Shown here: positions 1-8,003 of the stretch, in pieces
How positions within the stretch are numbered: the first letter of the stretch is position 1
Layout: every line of letters starts with the position of its first letter
NCBI GenBank assembly: GCA_910580155.1
Contig: CAJTWX010000005.1
Location: forward strand, 1-14,395
Origin: an uncultured Alphaproteobacteria bacterium
GTDB taxonomy: Bacteria; Pseudomonadota; Alphaproteobacteria; RF32; CAG-239
Length of the DNA stretch: 14,395 nt
Direction of reading: 5' to 3'
Program-made: the position numbers and the translations under genes
Notes under the pieces: generated by a model
Database searches by the model: none
The model's input: only the letters and a program-made list of their open reading frames with translations
Told to the model about the DNA's origin: nothing

Positions 1-42
1 GAGATTGCCGCGGGCTAAAGCCCTCGCAATGACTATAAAAAA
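1..42 (+). repeat. Palindromic repeat unit, copy A
   Basis: The unit opens with GAGATTGCC and closes with TCGCAATGACTATAAA. The outer arms ATTGC (4-8) and GCAAT (26-30) are complementary, and the central stem GGGCT (12-16) pairs with AGCCC (19-23) around a two-base loop. The next unit starts exactly 46 bases later, the same spacing seen in the array at the right end of the window. The window begins on the first base of the unit. Confidence 0.85.
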
Positions 43-46
43 GAGG

Positions 47-90
47 GAGATTGCCACGGCTTGCGGGGCAAGCCTCGCAATGACTCACGA
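47..90 (+). repeat. Palindromic repeat unit, copy B
   Basis: This copy has the same outer arms as copy A (GAGATTGCCAC, then TCGCAATGACT) but a different central stem: GGCTTG (58-63) pairs with CAAGCC (69-74) around a five-base loop. Both sides of the stem differ from copy A and still pair, so the hairpin is kept while its sequence is not. The tail reads CACGA in place of ATAAA. Confidence 0.85.
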
Positions 91-120
91 GGAAAAAGGG
101 CGTCCTCGTGGTGACTATAA
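86..120 (+). repeat. Degenerate palindromic repeat unit, copy C
   Basis: A perfect 8-bp stem, CACGAGGA (86-93) with TCCTCGTG (103-110), is followed by GTGACTATAAA. That ending matches the tail of copy A with GCAATGAC changed to GTGGTGAC. The left end overlaps the tail of copy B. It lies just upstream of the ribosome binding site of the first gene (AGGAG, 121-125), so the phage-like cassette follows the repeats with no recognisable promoter between them. Confidence 0.6.
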
Positions 121-135
121 AGGAGAAGTAATTTT

Positions 136-549
136 ATGATTCGGAAATATCGGAACGGGGACGGGCTGAAGGTGGCGGTGCAGAAGGCGCAGGCTGATGA
201 GGCGGTGGAGGGCGCGGCGTATTTTGACAATGTTGGCAAGTATTCGCTGGTGCGTTCTGACGGAAAGGTGGCGGCGGTGTTCGGCTATGCGGGAGAGACT
301 GGGACAGTGGCGGATTGCTATGCGCTGATTGCCGGTGATATCGGGGGACAGCTGATTGAGGCGGTGCGTTTTTTCCGGAGTGAGATTCCGCTTGTTTTGG
401 AGCGGTATGGTTTTACGGGTGTGCAGATGACGGTGAAGAAAAATTTTGCGGCAGGTGCGCGGTTTGCCCGTATGCTCGGGTTTGATTTTGCCGGCGAACT
501 GCCGAAATTTTATAACGAAAATGATTATCAACTTTTTGAAAGGATTTAG
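136..549 (+). CDS. T7 gp13-like internal virion protein (GNAT-like fold)
   Basis: The 137-aa product is almost the length of T7 gp13 (138 aa). Its C-terminal half follows the same plan: a long helix (residues about 72-92, FFRSEIPLVLERYGF), a strand, the segment NFAAGARFARMLGF (residues 104-117) where GNAT enzymes bind acetyl-CoA, and a closing strand YQLFERI. In phages this protein family is tied to assembly of the internal core; acetyltransferase activity has not been shown for gp13 and is not claimed here. The start is supported by AGGAG at 121-125. Three bases separate the stop from the next gene, so the two are co-transcribed. The T7 assignment rests on length, GNAT-like pattern and gene order; a plain GNAT acetyltransferase is the alternative. 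Confidence 0.7.
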   Translation: MIRKYRNGDGLKVAVQKAQADEAVEGAAYFDNVGKYSLVRSDGKVAAVFGYAGETGTVADCYALIAGDIGGQLIEAVRFFRSEIPLVLERYGFTGVQMTVKKNFAAGARFARMLGFDFAGELPKFYNENDYQLFERI

Positions 550-552
550 ACA

Positions 553-1017
553 ATGGTTATAGGGGTTGCTACGGGGATAGCAATGGGGGTCAATTTTGCT
601 GCTGGGGTTTTTAAATCCAGAAGCGAGGGGGATGCGTATATGGCACAGGCGGGCGCGTATCAGCAGGATGCGGCGTTGTATCGGCGCAATGCGCGTATTG
701 CCAGACTGACCGGTGCGTATAATGAGGATATTTATCGGGCGCAGCAGAGGGCGGTTAAAGCACGAAGCGCGGCAGCGGCAGGCGAGGCCGGCGTGGGGGA
801 AAGCCCGACGACGGTGACGGCGATGATGACGACTTATAATGCGCTGGAGCAGAATATTTTGTCGGCGCGGTTTCAGGTGGAGAGCGAGGCGGAAAATTAT
901 CTGTATCAGGCCAGGGTGGCTGAGGAAAATGCCAGACAGATGAAGAAAAAGGCCAAACACAAATACAATAATTCTTTAATTAGCGGCGTGAGCGGTGCGC
1001 TGGGCGGAAAGTTTTAG
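553..1017 (+). CDS. T7 gp14-like internal virion (ejection) protein
   Basis: The 154-aa protein starts with a hydrophobic glycine-rich segment (residues 1-20, MVIGVATGIAMGVNFAAGVF), followed by a long Ala/Gln/Arg-rich helix-forming region (residues 30-135) and a short glycine-rich tail. T7 gp14 is a small core protein that leaves the virion first and forms a pore in the outer membrane; size class, composition and position before two larger core-protein candidates suggest an equivalent role. There is no sequence motif specific enough to prove it. The ribosome binding site AAAGGA lies inside the end of the upstream gene. A generic phage structural helix-rich protein is the alternative. Confidence 0.6.
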   Translation: MVIGVATGIAMGVNFAAGVFKSRSEGDAYMAQAGAYQQDAALYRRNARIARLTGAYNEDIYRAQQRAVKARSAAAAGEAGVGESPTTVTAMMTTYNALEQNILSARFQVESEAENYLYQARVAEENARQMKKKAKHKYNNSLISGVSGALGGKF

Positions 1018-1032
1018 AAAAGGAGTAAGATT

Positions 1033-2631
1033 ATGGCAAACAGACAATCAGTTCCCTCGATGGCCGGAAGCGGCGTGATGGCTTTACAGACGGCTAAGGC
1101 CAGCCCTACGCCGACGGGGATGAAAAGAGAATATGCCGGTAATGGTATGACCGAATTTTTGGCTGAAGCGGCAGATGTGACGAGTTTGGCGCTCAAAAAA
1201 AAGAAAATTTCTGATTTTGAGCAGATGAGTTATGAAACCGATGAGGTGTTGCAGGGGTATCGGGCGCAGCTTTCGAATGCAAAATCGGCCGAGGAATTTG
1301 ATACGATTTCAAAGGCGGCAGAAGATGATTTGAAAAGCCGTTTTGCCGACAGGCTTAACGGGGCGGAATTTTGGTCTGAACACGGGGCGAATATCTTAAG
1401 AGCCAACCGGAGCGATGTGCAAAAAATGCGTGAAAAGAAAGATTATGATTTCGGTAAGGAGAGTTTGACTTCTATGTTGTCGGGCAGCCAGAATATGCTG
1501 GCGCGTTCGGCTGGTGACAAAGGGGATAAGCTTTTGGCACGCGCCGTGGCGGAAATTGACAATACGCCGTTTTTGGAAACTGCGGAGAAGCAGCAGTATC
1601 GGGATGATTATCTTAAAACCGGTATTTTGAATTTGGCTCTGAATGACCCTGACAAAGCGTCGGCGATGACTGATAAATATATGCCGGCGTTTCGTGACGA
1701 GCTGAAAAAACGCATTGATGATACGCGTGCGCTCAAAGAGGCTTTTGACAAACAGGAAAAAGAGCGGCAGCAGCGTGAGGCGGATATTGCTGAATACCGG
1801 CAGGCGTTTTCGTATTGGCAGGCAAAAGAAGAGGGGAATATCAATCCGGCGGAGTTTTATGTGCTTACGGCTGAGAACAAGCCTGAGACACTTTGGGGCG
1901 AGCGGGAAAACCGTTCGGATACGCCGCTGGCGGATGCGTATCGCATTGTCAAGAAAATTAACAGCGGCAGTCAGCTTTCGGCAGAAGAACTGCGTAATGC
2001 GGGAAACCATCTTATTTCGGCCTACAGACAGAAAAAGCTCGGACTTTCGGAGGTGGGCGAGCTGCAAAACCAGCTGATGCTTGCCGAGGGGGATAAGGCG
2101 TTTTCCGGTTTGTTATTTGACAAAGAGGTCGATGCGCTGGCAGACAGGGTGTTTATGCCGGATGCGGAGGGGACGGATGCGGCAGATTTTATGGAAGAAA
2201 AAGCCAAGCTCGCGTTTCAGATTTATGAAAACTATTACAGCAAAAAAACGGCGCTGGCCGATGAGTTTGCCGAGCAGGGCGGCGTGATTACGCCGGCGCT
2301 TGAAAAACGCTTCAGAAAGCAGGCGCTGGCCGAAACGTGCGCCGAGATGGGGATTGTGGAAAATACGGGGGCAGAAGTGTCTGTGTCCGGATTAAAGCGG
2401 GTGCTTAAAAATGTGTATACCGGCAATGACGAGCGCGAGGTGTGGCGGCGGTTTTATGCCAAGGCACCGTATGCGGAAGACAAGAAAGCACTGTTTAAGC
2501 AAATTGCTGCCGAAGAAGAACGCAGGGAACTTTCGTATCCGCAATTTGATACGCTGGCGGAACTTGAGGATGCCGGACTTTTGAGAGGCGAGAAGTTTTA
2601 TTTTAAGGGGCGTCTGGCGGTGAAAGTCTGA
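1033..2631 (+). CDS. T7 gp15-like internal virion protein
   Basis: The 532-aa protein is soluble-looking, charged and almost wholly helical by composition. Residues 222-262 (DELKKRIDDTRALKEAF onward) look like a coiled coil rich in Lys, Glu, Arg and Gln. The stretch around residues 180-215 (YRDDYLKTGILNLALNDPDKA) has the pattern seen in many podophage core proteins, where a helical segment ends in a DP turn. T7 gp15 (747 aa) joins gp16 to build the periplasmic DNA-ejection tube; this product is shorter. AGGAG at 1021-1025 sits seven bases before the ATG. It is third in the cassette and is followed by a hairpin with a T-run, so expression of the next gene may be partly uncoupled. The identification relies mainly on order and size. 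Confidence 0.6.
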   Translation: MANRQSVPSMAGSGVMALQTAKASPTPTGMKREYAGNGMTEFLAEAADVTSLALKKKKISDFEQMSYETDEVLQGYRAQLSNAKSAEEFDTISKAAEDDLKSRFADRLNGAEFWSEHGANILRANRSDVQKMREKKDYDFGKESLTSMLSGSQNMLARSAGDKGDKLLARAVAEIDNTPFLETAEKQQYRDDYLKTGILNLALNDPDKASAMTDKYMPAFRDELKKRIDDTRALKEAFDKQEKERQQREADIAEYRQAFSYWQAKEEGNINPAEFYVLTAENKPETLWGERENRSDTPLADAYRIVKKINSGSQLSAEELRNAGNHLISAYRQKKLGLSEVGELQNQLMLAEGDKAFSGLLFDKEVDALADRVFMPDAEGTDAADFMEEKAKLAFQIYENYYSKKTALADEFAEQGGVITPALEKRFRKQALAETCAEMGIVENTGAEVSVSGLKRVLKNVYTGNDEREVWRRFYAKAPYAEDKKALFKQIAAEEERRELSYPQFDTLAELEDAGLLRGEKFYFKGRLAVKV

Positions 2632-2666
2632 GGCGCTTTGCAAGAGGCGGACGGATTCTGTGTTGT

Positions 2667-2723
2667 CCCCATCCCTCTTACTCCTTTTCTGACGGAAGAG
2701 GTAAGGGGGATGGATTTTTTTTT
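2667..2723 (+). terminator. Hairpin with T-run between the two large phage-like genes
   Basis: CCATCCCTCTTAC (2669-2681) pairs with GTAAGGGGGATGG (2701-2713) over 13 bp with a single G-T wobble. Nine T residues follow at 2715-2723. This has the form of an intrinsic terminator or attenuator. The ribosome binding site of the 1453-aa gene (AAAGG, 2726-2730) follows at once. The C-rich left arm resembles the C-rich palindrome inside the next gene, so the hairpin may also be a dispersed repeat. Confidence 0.65.
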
Positions 2724-2737
2724 GGAAAGGGATTGAA

Positions 2738-5700
2738 ATGGAAAATTTGGTTAGTATGGACGATAAGGTGATGGTTGATGAGGGGATGAATGGGAGGAAG
2801 AATAAGGATGAGATGTTTTCCCCCTCACCTGTCTTCCCCCTTCAGGGGGGAGGGACGCCTGAGGAGAGTGGCTTTTCTTTGGGAGGAGAAAAGCCTGAGG
2901 ATGGGGAAACTCTGGCTCAAGGGGGAGAGAAATCTGAGGAGAGTATGGAGGCGGATGATTTTGGGGAGGAATTTGGCAAGGTAAAATATCTTTCTGCCGA
3001 ACAGAACTTAAATCTGCCAAAGGTGCGGGCGGAGATGGTGGATGAAGATGCGCCGTTTTCGAGTTTTACGATGATGGGAAAATGGCTGCGCGAGGCGGCT
3101 GACCTTTCGAACTACTGGCAGGGGATACAGCGTGTGGGCGCTGATACGGCATCTTATGTTTGGGCGTTGCGCGAGGGGGAGCTTGGTTCTTTTGACTTTA
3201 AGAAATTCGGGGGGGAAATGCTTAAATCCGGCGTGCGCTCTTTGGGGCAGAATATGCTCAGCACGACCGGAAACCTTTTGACGATGTTTGGGGCGAACCT
3301 TGATAACGGGGCGGCGGCACCGGTGATTATGACTTCGGGGGCGGGGGCTGTTTTGCCGCAAACCGGAAAACTGATGAAAGAGCTGGGGCAGTCGCTTCGT
3401 ACGTATGCCGAGAAGGTTGAAGATATCAGCTTTCTTGCATCGCCGGAAGAAGCGTTTGAAGAAAAACCGAGCTGGAGCAAGCTTGCCAATACCCTCGGTT
3501 CGGGGTCGTCGCAGGTGTTGGCGATGGGCGGAATTTCCCGCCTTATCGGGGCAAAAGCGACATATGGGTTGTTTGCGGGGGGCGGTGCCGGAGAAGTCTT
3601 TAGCGATACGCTTGAGCAGGGCGGCGATGTGGCGCAGGCCAATACGCTGGCGGCGGTTAATGCAGGGGCGACGTTTTCGATTGACAGGATATTTGACCCG
3701 CTGCCTGAGGTTATTGCCAAAAATGCCAAAGTTACCTCCGGAAAAATTGCCAAAGAAATTCTCGGGGCGCCGCTGCGTGAGGCTGGAAGTGAGGTTTTGC
3801 AGCAGATGCTGGCTGAAAATCTGGTACGCAAGGTTGGGCTTGATGATACGCAGGATTTATTTGAGGGGCTGTTAGAGAGTGCGCTCGGGGCAATTGCCGG
3901 TAGCGGGTCTTTGATGGCATCTGCGGGAACGGCGTATGTGGCGGATAAGAGTGTTAATGCTGTCCGGCGGCGAATTTTGCTTAAAGGAGTGAAAAAGCAA
4001 GAACTTGAGCTTTATGAGAAAAATATGATGGTGATGATTGAGGAAAATCCGCAGGCGTTTGAGAAGATTCTCGGGGCGAACCTGAAAGAAAACTTAAGAC
4101 AGATGGACTTGGCGGCGCGTCAAATTAAAAACCGTAGCGAAAGGACGGAAACACGCAACAATCTGAAAGGGTTTGAAGAGGTTTATAACGAAATGTACGC
4201 CCGCTTTTTGCCGGCGCTCAAAAACGAAGACAAGGCTAAGGCGGCGGCACGGATGTTTGAGGCTAATGCCATCAGCCTTTACGGGCATAATCCGGATTTT
4301 ACGCCGCGCAAGCTTATTGACGGGCTGCTGCCGAATCTTAAACGGATGAATGCGGCGGAGTTTTGGGCTGATAAAAATGCGGCGGAAGCGGTGGCTTTTT
4401 CGCTTATCGGCATTAAGGCCAAAAATGCGGATACGAACCTGTTGACTCAGGCGATGACGATGACCGAAAATGGCGCGGATCCGCTGTTGATTTGGCAGAA
4501 AACCGGCTGGCATTTGGGTGGCGATGGTAGATGGCGGATGGAAGTCAGCGATAGGGATGCGTATATTAAGCATTGGGGGGATTTGGACCTCAGAGAGGGT
4601 GTTTTGGACACGCTGCACGACCATAAAATCGAGATGGAGCGGATTAAGGGGTATCTGGCTGCAGGGCTGAGAAGCACCGCGATGAACGGTTTTGGACATT
4701 TTTATAATGATTTTTATAAATATTTGCAGAAACAATATGATAAGGATGCCGAAGAACGCCTTAACTTTAAGGAGGAAACGGATAGCCAGATGACCTCTGC
4801 ACAGTTGCGGCATTTGACCGGTGGTGACTTTGTGAGGCCGGAGCCTTACAAGCGCCCTAAAGCAGAGCTGGATATTTTGGAGGTTATCAGCGAAACTGAC
4901 CGGCAGCGGCGCGAGATTGAGGACGTGGTGCTGGCGGATTGGTTCAGCCAGTACAGCGAGATGGTGGCTGACAAAAGAGAGCCGGCTACATATGGAGAGA
5001 TGCTGGTTGAGCTGGAGAAAGGAAAATCCAGAACATATGACTTCAGCGAGGAACAGTATAACTATATTAAGGGCGTTTTGGAACAGCGGCGGAGACGGGA
5101 ATTTTTTGAAAAGTACTGGGATAAAAATACCGGTGTGGCAAATAACAAAGAATTTCGTATGCTGGCAGAAAATGCAAACTTCAGATATGGCGATGACCCG
5201 CGATATATTGAGGGGCTGGCAAACGTGTTTCACCAAGCGCAGCAACGGCGCAAGGCGAGGACTGCCGAACTGGACAGAATGGAAATGACCAAGCAGCCGT
5301 ATATGTTTGAAGATATTGACAAGGATGAAGCATATGGCAAATACCGGCTGTATAAAGAAGATTTTTCGCCCGATATGAGCCATAAAGATTTCTATCCGCA
5401 GAGATATCATTTGGCGTATATGCCGAAAACCTCGAGTGAGGAGTATTTGGCGCAGAAGAAATTTAAGTATATGAAAGACAGCGACAAGCGCCTGCTGGCT
5501 TCTTATTTGGATATTGAAGAGAAGATTTTTAAAATTGACAAATATTTGGAAGCGGCGATGGCCAGCTATGAACTACAAGATTTTTTTTCGGCAGGGAGCG
5601 AGGCTGAAGCTGAACCTGTCCGTTTTAAAAACGGTGAGTTTAACTGGGATTACATTCGCTTTAAACGCAATAAACGCGCAAGAGAGCCGAAACGTTTGGG

Positions 5701-7099
5701 AGATATTTTGGAACATCCGGTGTTGTTTGGCAATTATCCGAGTTTGGCGGATATGAATGTTCGTTTTACCCGTTTGCAGGATGATATGCCGTATCATATT
5801 TATTTTAACAAAAATGAAGGGTATGTTTTGGAAATTGACAGGCTCAGGGTGACAAAGCAGCAGCTTAAGGAAGTGCTTTTGAAAGGGGCGGCGTTTGCTA
5901 TTCAGGATATGGAAGGGTTTGACTATTCCTTAACTGATGCGCAGCGGCGCAACTTTATGAACCGGCAAATTTTTTTGGCGACAAAAAACTTACAAGAGTT
6001 TGCGTTAAACGATATGCGCGAGTATGTGGTGCATTATCTGCCGCGGGTTAACCCTGAAGCGTTTATTAAGGACAATCTGGTTCCGTTGCCTTTGGCCGGA
6101 CTGACTGAATCGGCTGATGTTGACGCAAAGTCTTTGAGTGGACGGACGAGAACTTCTTTTTTGACGGTCGATTACCCGAAACTTTATAAAGCGGTGCGCA
6201 AAAGATATGCGCACGTGGCACCCGAAGGCGAAAACATCAAGCATCTGGCTTTGATGGATTTGCAACAAATCCAGCGGCGGAACGCGTCTATGATTATGGC
6301 TGAGGCGAGAATGAACGGTGGGTACAGCGCCGGAATTTTGCCTTGGGCGGGCGTGACTTCGCAGGGAGCGGTGGACGCGCGGGCGCTGGCTGCCAGAATG
6401 GACTATTCGGAAGCACAGCTTAAGGAAAAGCCGTTTTTTGAGATGAACGGCGATTTGAAAGCGGTGAGGGAAGAGGTTCGAAAGGGGCTGGTTTCCAAGG
6501 ATGGATATGTTCCGGATGTGATGGATCCGTATGATGAATTTGCGAAAAATATTTCCGAAGATGCACGGGTTTACCGTGATACGGTGGAGGTGATGGCGAA
6601 GGGTGCGTTTGACAGTGCGGACAGGACGATTACGCTGTTTGAGACTGCTGATGCAGATACGATTGTGCACGAAACGTTCCATTATTTTTGGGATTTGATG
6701 GAAAAAGCCGAGTATCGCAATGAATCACACGCGGCGAACTTTCACGAGGTGATGGGCGAGTTGAGGGAAAACTTTGTGCGCCATTATGTGGTGAAAGAGT
6801 TTGACGGCAAGTGGTTTGCGCTTCATAAGGACACGGGGGAGATTATGGAAGAGATGCCCAGAGGCTTTAACAGCAAAAATGATGTTATTGATGCGGGTGT
6901 ACGTGAACTTTTTGTGGCGCATTTCCTGAAACTGTTGAATAAGGATGCGGTTACGGACAGTATGGGAACGATTACCGATGCGGCTGACTTTTACAGAAGA
7001 TGGCTTAAGACGGTGACCAATAAGCTGGGGCTTAAGTGGTATAATACCTCGCCGGACGGCAGGCGGCTTTTGGCATTTTTGAGGTATAAGTTTAAGTAA
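2738..7099 (+). CDS. Giant T7 gp16-like ejection / polyvalent protein with C-terminal zincin motif
   Basis: This 1453-aa protein fills the place of T7 gp16 (1318 aa), the large core protein that crosses the cell envelope. Residues 28-70 are low-complexity and look like an inserted repeat. Residues about 250-415 alternate glycine/alanine-rich hydrophobic stretches (GAGEVFSD near 284, GSEVLQQML near 350, ALGAIAGSGSLMASAG near 380-395), a pattern common in phage ejection and large polyvalent proteins. About 415-1290 is charged and helical. Residues 1311-1315 are HETFH, a zinc-peptidase HExxH motif in the setting ADADTIVHETFHYFWDL, with E1390 in RELFVAHF a candidate third zinc ligand. I see no lytic transglycosylase domain at the N-terminus, unlike T7 gp16. 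An internal ATG at 2945 would skip the repeat segment, but its GGAG is only three bases away, so the first ATG is kept. Confidence 0.7.
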   Translation: MENLVSMDDKVMVDEGMNGRKNKDEMFSPSPVFPLQGGGTPEESGFSLGGEKPEDGETLAQGGEKSEESMEADDFGEEFGKVKYLSAEQNLNLPKVRAEMVDEDAPFSSFTMMGKWLREAADLSNYWQGIQRVGADTASYVWALREGELGSFDFKKFGGEMLKSGVRSLGQNMLSTTGNLLTMFGANLDNGAAAPVIMTSGAGAVLPQTGKLMKELGQSLRTYAEKVEDISFLASPEEAFEEKPSWSKLANTLGSGSSQVLAMGGISRLIGAKATYGLFAGGGAGEVFSDTLEQGGDVAQANTLAAVNAGATFSIDRIFDPLPEVIAKNAKVTSGKIAKEILGAPLREAGSEVLQQMLAENLVRKVGLDDTQDLFEGLLESALGAIAGSGSLMASAGTAYVADKSVNAVRRRILLKGVKKQELELYEKNMMVMIEENPQAFEKILGANLKENLRQMDLAARQIKNRSERTETRNNLKGFEEVYNEMYARFLPALKNEDKAKAAARMFEANAISLYGHNPDFTPRKLIDGLLPNLKRMNAAEFWADKNAAEAVAFSLIGIKAKNADTNLLTQAMTMTENGADPLLIWQKTGWHLGGDGRWRMEVSDRDAYIKHWGDLDLREGVLDTLHDHKIEMERIKGYLAAGLRSTAMNGFGHFYNDFYKYLQKQYDKDAEERLNFKEETDSQMTSAQLRHLTGGDFVRPEPYKRPKAELDILEVISETDRQRREIEDVVLADWFSQYSEMVADKREPATYGEMLVELEKGKSRTYDFSEEQYNYIKGVLEQRRRREFFEKYWDKNTGVANNKEFRMLAENANFRYGDDPRYIEGLANVFHQAQQRRKARTAELDRMEMTKQPYMFEDIDKDEAYGKYRLYKEDFSPDMSHKDFYPQRYHLAYMPKTSSEEYLAQKKFKYMKDSDKRLLASYLDIEEKIFKIDKYLEAAMASYELQDFFSAGSEAEAEPVRFKNGEFNWDYIRFKRNKRAREPKRLGDILEHPVLFGNYPSLADMNVRFTRLQDDMPYHIYFNKNEGYVLEIDRLRVTKQQLKEVLLKGAAFAIQDMEGFDYSLTDAQRRNFMNRQIFLATKNLQEFALNDMREYVVHYLPRVNPEAFIKDNLVPLPLAGLTESADVDAKSLSGRTRTSFLTVDYPKLYKAVRKRYAHVAPEGENIKHLALMDLQQIQRRNASMIMAEARMNGGYSAGILPWAGVTSQGAVDARALAARMDYSEAQLKEKPFFEMNGDLKAVREEVRKGLVSKDGYVPDVMDPYDEFAKNISEDARVYRDTVEVMAKGAFDSADRTITLFETADADTIVHETFHYFWDLMEKAEYRNESHAANFHEVMGELRENFVRHYVVKEFDGKWFALHKDTGEIMEEMPRGFNSKNDVIDAGVRELFVAHFLKLLNKDAVTDSMGTITDAADFYRRWLKTVTNKLGLKWYNTSPDGRRLLAFLRYKFK
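2821..2944 (+). repeat. Repeat-like low-complexity insert inside the giant gene
   Basis: The DNA has a C-rich/G-rich palindrome: CTTCCCCC (2833-2840) pairs with GGGGGGAG (2845-2852) around TTCA, with CCTC (2823-2826) and GAGG (2861-2864) outside it. After this come three imperfect coding repeats of about 36-39 bases, seen in the protein as FPLQGGGTPEES (33-44), FSLGGEKPED (46-55) and LAQGGEKSEES (59-69). The reading frame stays open. It resembles an intergenic repeat that inserted in frame and then partly duplicated. Confidence 0.55.
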
Positions 7100-7103
7100 G
7101 GGG

Positions 7104-7131
7104 TTGAAACTTTCGCCGGCGGTTTTATAAT
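7104..7131 (+). promoter_or_regulatory. Sigma70-type promoter of the 238-aa gene
   Basis: TTGAAA (7104-7109) and TATAAT (7126-7131) are separated by 16 bases. The -10 is a perfect consensus and the -35 misses one base. Transcription would start near 7138, which favours the ATG at 7165 over the GTG at 7141. The promoter shows that the gene downstream of the phage-like cassette is its own transcription unit. Confidence 0.75.
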
Positions 7132-7164
7132 GCTTTTATTGTGATTTTATATGCGGAGTTTGAG

Positions 7165-7881
7165 ATGGAAAATCAGGAAACGGCTAAAATGGCAGCAAAA
7201 AGCAAAATGAAACTGTCGGCGACGGTTTTGGGACTGCTGGCCTTATTCGGATTATATACGGAATATGTGCGGAAGGAGACGCCGCTTGATGAGGCAACGG
7301 TGATTTTTGTTAAAGGCAGGGCAGTGGCTGTTGATGTTTTGGCTGAAGCTGCTGCTCCTGTGGCTGAACCGGAACAGGCGGCGGAGACTGCGGGGGTTTC
7401 TGCGGCGCAGTTTTTGGGGTATTTGCGCGAAGTGAGTGACAGGGCTGATGCTGTTACCAAGCCGGAATCGGCTTTGGGGCAGATTGCTTTGCCGCAACCG
7501 GAGCCGCGAGCTTTTGAGGCAGTGCCGCTGGAATTTAACGAGCAGGTGATTGAGATTATGGACGATAACGGTGAAGTTTCCGAGGTTGTGGAAGTGCGGG
7601 AAGCTGAGATTCCGGCTGAGACGGCTGAGACGGCTGCGACGGTTGAGCCGGAAACGGACGTTTCGGAGGCTGTGAGCCTTGTGCGCGAAGTTATGGCGCC
7701 TGAGGTGGAGGCGTTGCCGGCGGAAGCATCAGCAGAAGAATCGGTTTTTGAGAATATGGAAAAGAACGAACCTCTTGTAAACATTGAGCAAAATGGCGTG
7801 CAAGCCGGAGAAGAAGGGCAGGCGGTTGATATGATGAAAGAGATTATTGAACGCGAACAGGCGGCGGACGGAGAAAAATAA
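7165..7881 (+). CDS. Membrane-anchored acidic protein of unknown function
   Basis: I do not recognise this 238-aa protein. A short basic N-terminus (AKSKMK) leads into one hydrophobic helix at about residues 17-34 (SATVLGLLALFGLYTEYV). The rest is acidic and rich in Ala, Glu, Val and Pro with little sign of a folded domain. The topology is probably a single anchor with the acidic part on the far side, though orientation cannot be proven. GGAG at 7155-7158, six bases before the ATG, and the promoter at 7104-7131 set this start; a GTG at 7141 in frame would add eight residues. The strong independent promoter suggests a host gene rather than the last gene of the phage-like cassette, but a phage accessory protein remains possible. 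Confidence 0.7.
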   Translation: MENQETAKMAAKSKMKLSATVLGLLALFGLYTEYVRKETPLDEATVIFVKGRAVAVDVLAEAAAPVAEPEQAAETAGVSAAQFLGYLREVSDRADAVTKPESALGQIALPQPEPRAFEAVPLEFNEQVIEIMDDNGEVSEVVEVREAEIPAETAETAATVEPETDVSEAVSLVREVMAPEVEALPAEASAEESVFENMEKNEPLVNIEQNGVQAGEEGQAVDMMKEIIEREQAADGEK

Positions 7882-7956
7882 TTTTAATTAACTTGTTGTT
7901 TTTACTTTGTTTGTATATTTTTTTTGAAAAAAAGTGCAAAAATGTGAAAAGAAGTG

Positions 7957-7985
7957 TTGACTTATTGGTTTTTTGTTTGTATAAA
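7957..7985 (+). promoter_or_regulatory. Promoter of tRNA-Glu
   Basis: TTGACT (7957-7962) and TATAAA (7980-7985) are separated by 17 bases, close to consensus for sigma70. The start of transcription would fall near 7992, about 12 bases before the mature tRNA end. The preceding AT-rich stretch (7882-7956) could act as an UP element. Confidence 0.8.
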
Positions 7986-8003
7986 CGCTCTTGTTCTGCT
8001 GTT

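Noticed and set aside
112..120. TATAAA at the end of several repeat units as a -10 promoter element
   Set aside because: No -35-like hexamer lies 16-18 bases upstream in the copies checked; that position falls in the GC-rich hairpin core.
115..960. 281-codon minus-strand open frame opposite the first two phage-like genes
   Set aside because: The translation is rich in Arg, His and Ile with no domain pattern, and it mirrors the codon bias of the plus-strand genes. It is a shadow frame.
4094..5410. 438-codon minus-strand open frame inside the giant gene
   Set aside because: It is long, but its composition is that of an antisense shadow (many His, Arg, Leu and Ile), it has no ribosome binding site or motif, and the plus-strand frame is clearly coding.
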